A stretch of 64,000 nt of DNA from assembly GCF_004353185.1 (NCBI RefSeq), contig NZ_SMUS01000003.1, forward strand, positions 62,001-126,000, read 5' to 3'. Both the position numbers and the translations under genes were made by a program. Source of the stretch: Clostridium cuniculi (lineage in GTDB: Bacteria > Bacillota > Clostridia > Clostridiales > Clostridiaceae). This document shows, piece after piece, positions 61,743-64,000 of this stretch; position 1 is the stretch's first letter, and each line of letters begins with the position of its first letter. The notes beneath the pieces are model-generated. The model was not told the DNA's origin, made no database searches, and was given only the letters and a program-made list of their open reading frames with translations.

Positions 61743-62121
61743 ATGAGTAATAATGAGATAAAGTGTCAGGTTTGTGAAGAAGTATTAAATGAAGATAGTA
61801 TGTTTGGATGGGTTAGAGAGGGATAAATTTAATCCTGTAAATATTTATGAGGTACTTAAGGATATAAAGAATCCACTTAATTTAAAGTGTAGTATTTTGT
61901 ATTTAGAATACCACAGTTCGACCTATGGTTCCGGAAAGCTTCTAGAGGTGAGTAGAAATAAAAAAAGTAATAGAAGAATATATAAAAAATCAAATTTAAG
62001 AAGATTTATCTTATGAGCGAATGAGTTTAAAAGAAGAAATGAATGTGAAAAGTTATTATCAATAGCAATGTGTCATGATTATAAGAGTAAGATTAATAGG
62101 TGTAAAATAGAAAATATATAA
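61743..62121 (+). pseudogene. Broken zinc-ribbon-type small gene
   Basis: An ATG at 61743 opens a frame with CQVCEEVLNED that stops after 27 codons. A second frame then reads on as protein-like sequence (RDKFNPVNIYEVLKDI, YLEYHSSTYGSGKLLEVS). It meets a TGA at 62014-62016 and continues in the same frame to 62121 (KRRNECEKLLSIAMCHDYKS). The parts fit a frameshift plus a nonsense change in a gene of about 125 codons. The family is unknown. Confidence 0.5.
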
Positions 62122-62320
62122 TGAGATGGAACTTTAACATTTTAAAATTATGATAATAGTTAGTTTTTAAGTCTAGAGAAATATCTTTCTTTTAATTGAG
62201 AGATATTCGTATAATATTCAAGTAGAAATTAGATAAGGTATAATATAAAATAACTTATGTAAAATATTATTAGATATAATTTTAAATTTAAATATTTATA
62301 ATTTAACGTATGAGGTATAT
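62122..62320. other. Intergenic region upstream of the GIY-YIG/DUF2075 gene
   Basis: AT-rich sequence without a gene. A TATAAT (62240-62245) is a plausible -10 for the downstream gene. I see no terminator between the broken gene and this promoter. Confidence 0.4.
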
Positions 62321-63943
62321 ATGGAATTAGTAGAAACTTTTGTATATAAGGAAGAGTTTTTAGATAGAATTAAAAAATATAAATATGGATTAAATTGGCC
62401 GGTTGTATATATTATAAGAAATGATAAAGAGGCATATATTGGAGAATCTACGAGAGTTTATAATAGAAGTTTAGAACATTTAAAAAATAAAGAAAGAATA
62501 AAGCTAGATACAATTGATATTATTTCTGATAATGATTTTAATAAATCTGTTATTTCAGAGTTTGAATCAATGATGATTGAATATATGGCAGCTGATGGCA
62601 AATATATTATTCAAAATGGGAATGGTGGTTTAAGGAAGCATAATTATTATAATAGAGAAAAGTATATTAAAAAATTTGATTATATTTGGAATGAATTAAA
62701 GGAAAAAGAAATTGTTAAAAGAGGACTATTTGAAATTAGAAATAGTGATTTATTTAAGTATTCACCGTACAAATCATTAACTAATGAACAATATGAGGTT
62801 GTACAATCTATAGTAAATAACGTAATTAGTAATGAAAAAAGTAATAATCTTATTCAAGGAGAACCAGGGACTGGTAAAACTATTGTTGCTATCTATTTAT
62901 TGAAATATTTAATTGAAAAAGAAGAAAGTAAAGACTTAAAAATAGGACTAGTTGTACCAATGACATCTTTAAGAGCAACATTAAAGAAAGTTTTTAGAAG
63001 TATTAAAGGATTGAAAGCAAGCATGGTATTAGGACCTGCAGATGTTGTTGGTGAAAATTATGATATATTAATTGTAGATGAAGCACATAGATTAAATAGA
63101 AGAGTAAATATAACTAATATGAAGTCCTTTGATGATTGTAATAAAAAGCTTGGACTTGATAAAGATAATGATCAACTTGATTGGATAAGGCTTTCAACTA
63201 AACATATGATCTTATGTTATGATAAAAATCAATCAATAAAACCATCTGATGTTAGACCGGAAAAGTTTGAAGAAATAGATTTTAAAAAATATAAAATTAC
63301 CTCTCAAATGAGAGTATTAGCAGGGGAGGATTATATTAAGTATATTGAAAATATACTTAATAAAAATCAAGAAGAAGTTAAAAGATTTGGTCAATATGAA
63401 TTGTATATTTTTGATGATTTAGATAATATGCATAAAGCTATAAGAGATAAAGATGAAAAGTATGGACTTTGTCGTCTAATTGCAGGTTATGCTTGGGATT
63501 GGAAAAGTAAAAATAATACAGATGAGTATGATATTATAATAGGAGATAAAAAATTAAAATGGAATTCTACGAATAAGGATTGGATAAATTCAACGAATGC
63601 GTTAGAGGAAGTTGGATGTATTCATACAACTCAAGGATATGATATTAATTATGCAGGTGTAATATTAGGTAGTGAAATAGTATATAGAAATAATAGAATA
63701 GAAATAGTTAAAGAAAATTACTATGATAAAAATGGAAAACGTACAATAGTAGATGAAGAAGAGTTGAAAAAATATATCATTAATATATATAAGACCATAT
63801 TAACTAGAGGGATAAGAGGAACTTATATTTATATTTGTGATGAAGCGTTAAGGGAATATTTCAAAAGATATATAGATACAGCAAATTCAGATTTTGAAGG
63901 ATTAGAAAAAAGTATCATAGAAAATGAAAAATTAAATGTATAG
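62321..63943 (+). CDS. GIY-YIG nuclease fused to DUF2075 SF1-type helicase
   Basis: The 540-residue protein has an N-terminal GIY-YIG-like domain (VVYIIRNDKEAYIGES with the following NRSLEHL, catalytic-type Glu in SEFESMMIEYM) and from about residue 150 a DUF2075 helicase: Walker A GEPGTGKT, Walker B LIVDEAHRL, QMRVLAGEDY, TTQGYDINYAGVI and TRGIRGTYIY. Nuclease plus helicase fusions are common in phage defence and DNA repair. The single-gene layout at the end of a mobile-element-like region makes defence a fair guess. GAGG precedes the ATG. Confidence 0.85.
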   Translation: MELVETFVYKEEFLDRIKKYKYGLNWPVVYIIRNDKEAYIGESTRVYNRSLEHLKNKERIKLDTIDIISDNDFNKSVISEFESMMIEYMAADGKYIIQNGNGGLRKHNYYNREKYIKKFDYIWNELKEKEIVKRGLFEIRNSDLFKYSPYKSLTNEQYEVVQSIVNNVISNEKSNNLIQGEPGTGKTIVAIYLLKYLIEKEESKDLKIGLVVPMTSLRATLKKVFRSIKGLKASMVLGPADVVGENYDILIVDEAHRLNRRVNITNMKSFDDCNKKLGLDKDNDQLDWIRLSTKHMILCYDKNQSIKPSDVRPEKFEEIDFKKYKITSQMRVLAGEDYIKYIENILNKNQEEVKRFGQYELYIFDDLDNMHKAIRDKDEKYGLCRLIAGYAWDWKSKNNTDEYDIIIGDKKLKWNSTNKDWINSTNALEEVGCIHTTQGYDINYAGVILGSEIVYRNNRIEIVKENYYDKNGKRTIVDEEELKKYIINIYKTILTRGIRGTYIYICDEALREYFKRYIDTANSDFEGLEKSIIENEKLNV

Positions 63944-64000
63944 ATTTAAGAATAGATATTATTTAACAATTATAAGAATATATATAATAAGTAAATAATT

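Noticed and set aside
1..64000. CRISPR arrays, tRNA or rRNA genes
   Set aside because: I found no regularly spaced repeat series and no cloverleaf or ribosomal signature on reading the sequence; a covariance search could still find a missed tRNA.

Overview
The window is AT-rich and densely coded, with strong GGAGG-type ribosome binding sites, many intrinsic terminators and an anaerobe's gene content (EFR1 ferrodoxin, BFD-type ferredoxin-like protein, radical SAM, nitroreductases, Kup, Bce-type and heterodimeric ABC modules). This fits a low-GC firmicute, most likely Clostridium sensu stricto. That is a judgement from gene content and style, not from a database match. I saw no rRNA, tRNA or CRISPR array.

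Layout. 0-5 kb: redox proteins (EFR1 ferrodoxin behind a MerR-type promoter, azoreductase) and the potassium transporter Kup. 5-10 kb: a heterodimeric ABC exporter, then a lipoprotein nuclease translationally coupled to a small partner. 10.4-16.3 kb: a peptide-antibiotic sensing and detoxification module (OmpR-type regulator, intramembrane-sensing kinase, BceAB-like ABC transporter), interrupted by an inverted methyltransferase gene and carrying two TTAC-N6-GTAA operators. 16.5-28.7 kb: oxidoreductase, YciI, an ammonium transporter fused to a PII domain behind a terminator-bearing leader, a DUF815 ATPase, a MATE transporter behind a second terminator-bearing leader, a PadR/DUF2812 pair with two perfect operators, a FliB-like protein and a Ppx/GppA protein.

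29.1-32.8 kb is the most unusual metabolic locus. A promoter overlapped by a good Fur box drives a five-gene operon: a small protein that keeps the cysteine pattern of the [FeFe]-hydrogenase H-cluster domain, a complete NitT/TauT-type ABC importer, and a protein resembling a cysteine-less FmdE domain. It looks like an iron-responsive uptake system of unknown substrate. 33-49 kb holds short operons, mostly pairs of regulator and enzyme (TetR/YhhN/MarR, AraC/beta-galactosidase, HxlR/radical SAM, MBL hydrolase/ArsR/nitroreductase).

50-64 kb is a mosaic, mobile-element-like region. An intact CHC2 primase-like / DUF927 / SF2 helicase replication module (57.0-61.3 kb) contains eight iteron-like copies of a GTCGAC-centred 10-mer. 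Just upstream lie decayed pieces of a second copy of the same module: the primase start at 52.05 kb and a helicase segment at 56.1 kb. Between those pieces sit an EAL and a GGDEF gene. The intact DUF927 protein has lost two Walker A glycines, so the module may be dying. A truncated Rpn-type transposase, a broken zinc-ribbon gene and a GIY-YIG/DUF2075 helicase (possible defence gene) complete the region.
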